A DNA stretch of 13,309 bases. Origin: an uncultured Ruminococcus sp. Its GTDB lineage: Bacteria; Bacillota; Clostridia; Oscillospirales; Ruminococcaceae. Both the position numbers and the translations under genes were made by a program. Each line of letters starts with the position of its first letter. The first letter of the stretch is position 1. Shown here piece by piece: positions 13,251 to 13,309 of the stretch. Where the stretch lies: assembly GCA_902464115.1 (NCBI GenBank), contig CABQIF010000053.1, forward strand, positions 1 through 13,309, written 5' to 3'. The notes under the pieces are model-generated. The model saw only the letters and a list, made by a program, of their open reading frames with translations. It searched no databases and was not told the origin of the DNA.

Positions 13251-13309
13251 TGTGGAGAGAAACATTCAGAAACTTTATTTTTGAAAGTCTGGTCGGTTCG
13301 CTGGAATCG

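Noticed and set aside
1..13309. CRISPR arrays, insertion sequences, tRNA or rRNA genes, defence systems
   Set aside because: No direct-repeat arrays, transposase genes, cloverleaf or rRNA-like segments were seen; all large frames are accounted for by the listed genes.

Overview
The window looks like a chromosomal segment from a low-to-mid-GC, spore-forming anaerobic Firmicute, most likely a Ruminococcus/Oscillospiraceae-type gut bacterium. The reasons are a pro-SigK sporulation sigma factor, a SpoVB-type flippase, strong GGAGG ribosome sites, textbook sigma-A promoters (TTGACA/TATAAT), and surface proteins with Thr-rich linkers of the kind common in ruminococci. The genus is inference; there is no rRNA or other marker here. 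No mobile element, CRISPR array, tRNA or rRNA was seen.

Layout. 1-956: 3' part of a ClpA/ClpC-type AAA+ unfoldase, cut by the left edge. 957-1057: a short gap almost entirely filled by a long hairpin that covers the sigK ribosome site. 1058-1753: sigK. 1729-2244 (minus): a VanZ-like membrane protein whose end overlaps the end of sigK. 2245-2520: divergent promoter region with a 10-bp perfect dyad. 2521-3459: an unrecognised membrane protein, closed by a strong terminator. 3515-3721: a leader with competing complementary segments ahead of 3722-4207, a YbaK-type Cys-tRNA(Pro) deacylase. 4208-5719 (minus): SpoVB/MurJ-like flippase, abutting ybaK stop to stop. 5882-7162 (minus): membrane-anchored VanY-type D,D-carboxypeptidase. 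7163-7665: divergent promoter region followed by a long 5' leader. 7666-8904: compact AAE-family (aspartate:alanine exchanger-like) transporter. 9162-11530: two-gene operon of an MBOAT O-acyltransferase and an anchored SGNH hydrolase/esterase. 11531-11993: terminator, AT-rich gap, promoter and leader. 11994-13250: complete glutamate dehydrogenase.

How the genes fit together. Several products act on the cell envelope or spore (SigK, SpoVB-like flippase, VanY-like carboxypeptidase, VanZ-like protein, MBOAT/SGNH pair). Amino-acid handling is represented by the AAE transporter and glutamate dehydrogenase, and translation quality control by YbaK. Most transcription units are short, with their own promoter and terminator, so this is mainly ordinary core chromosome. 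The best leads are in the non-coding DNA: the RBS-covering hairpin before sigK, the switch-like leader before ybaK, and the roughly 250-nt leader before the AAE transporter.
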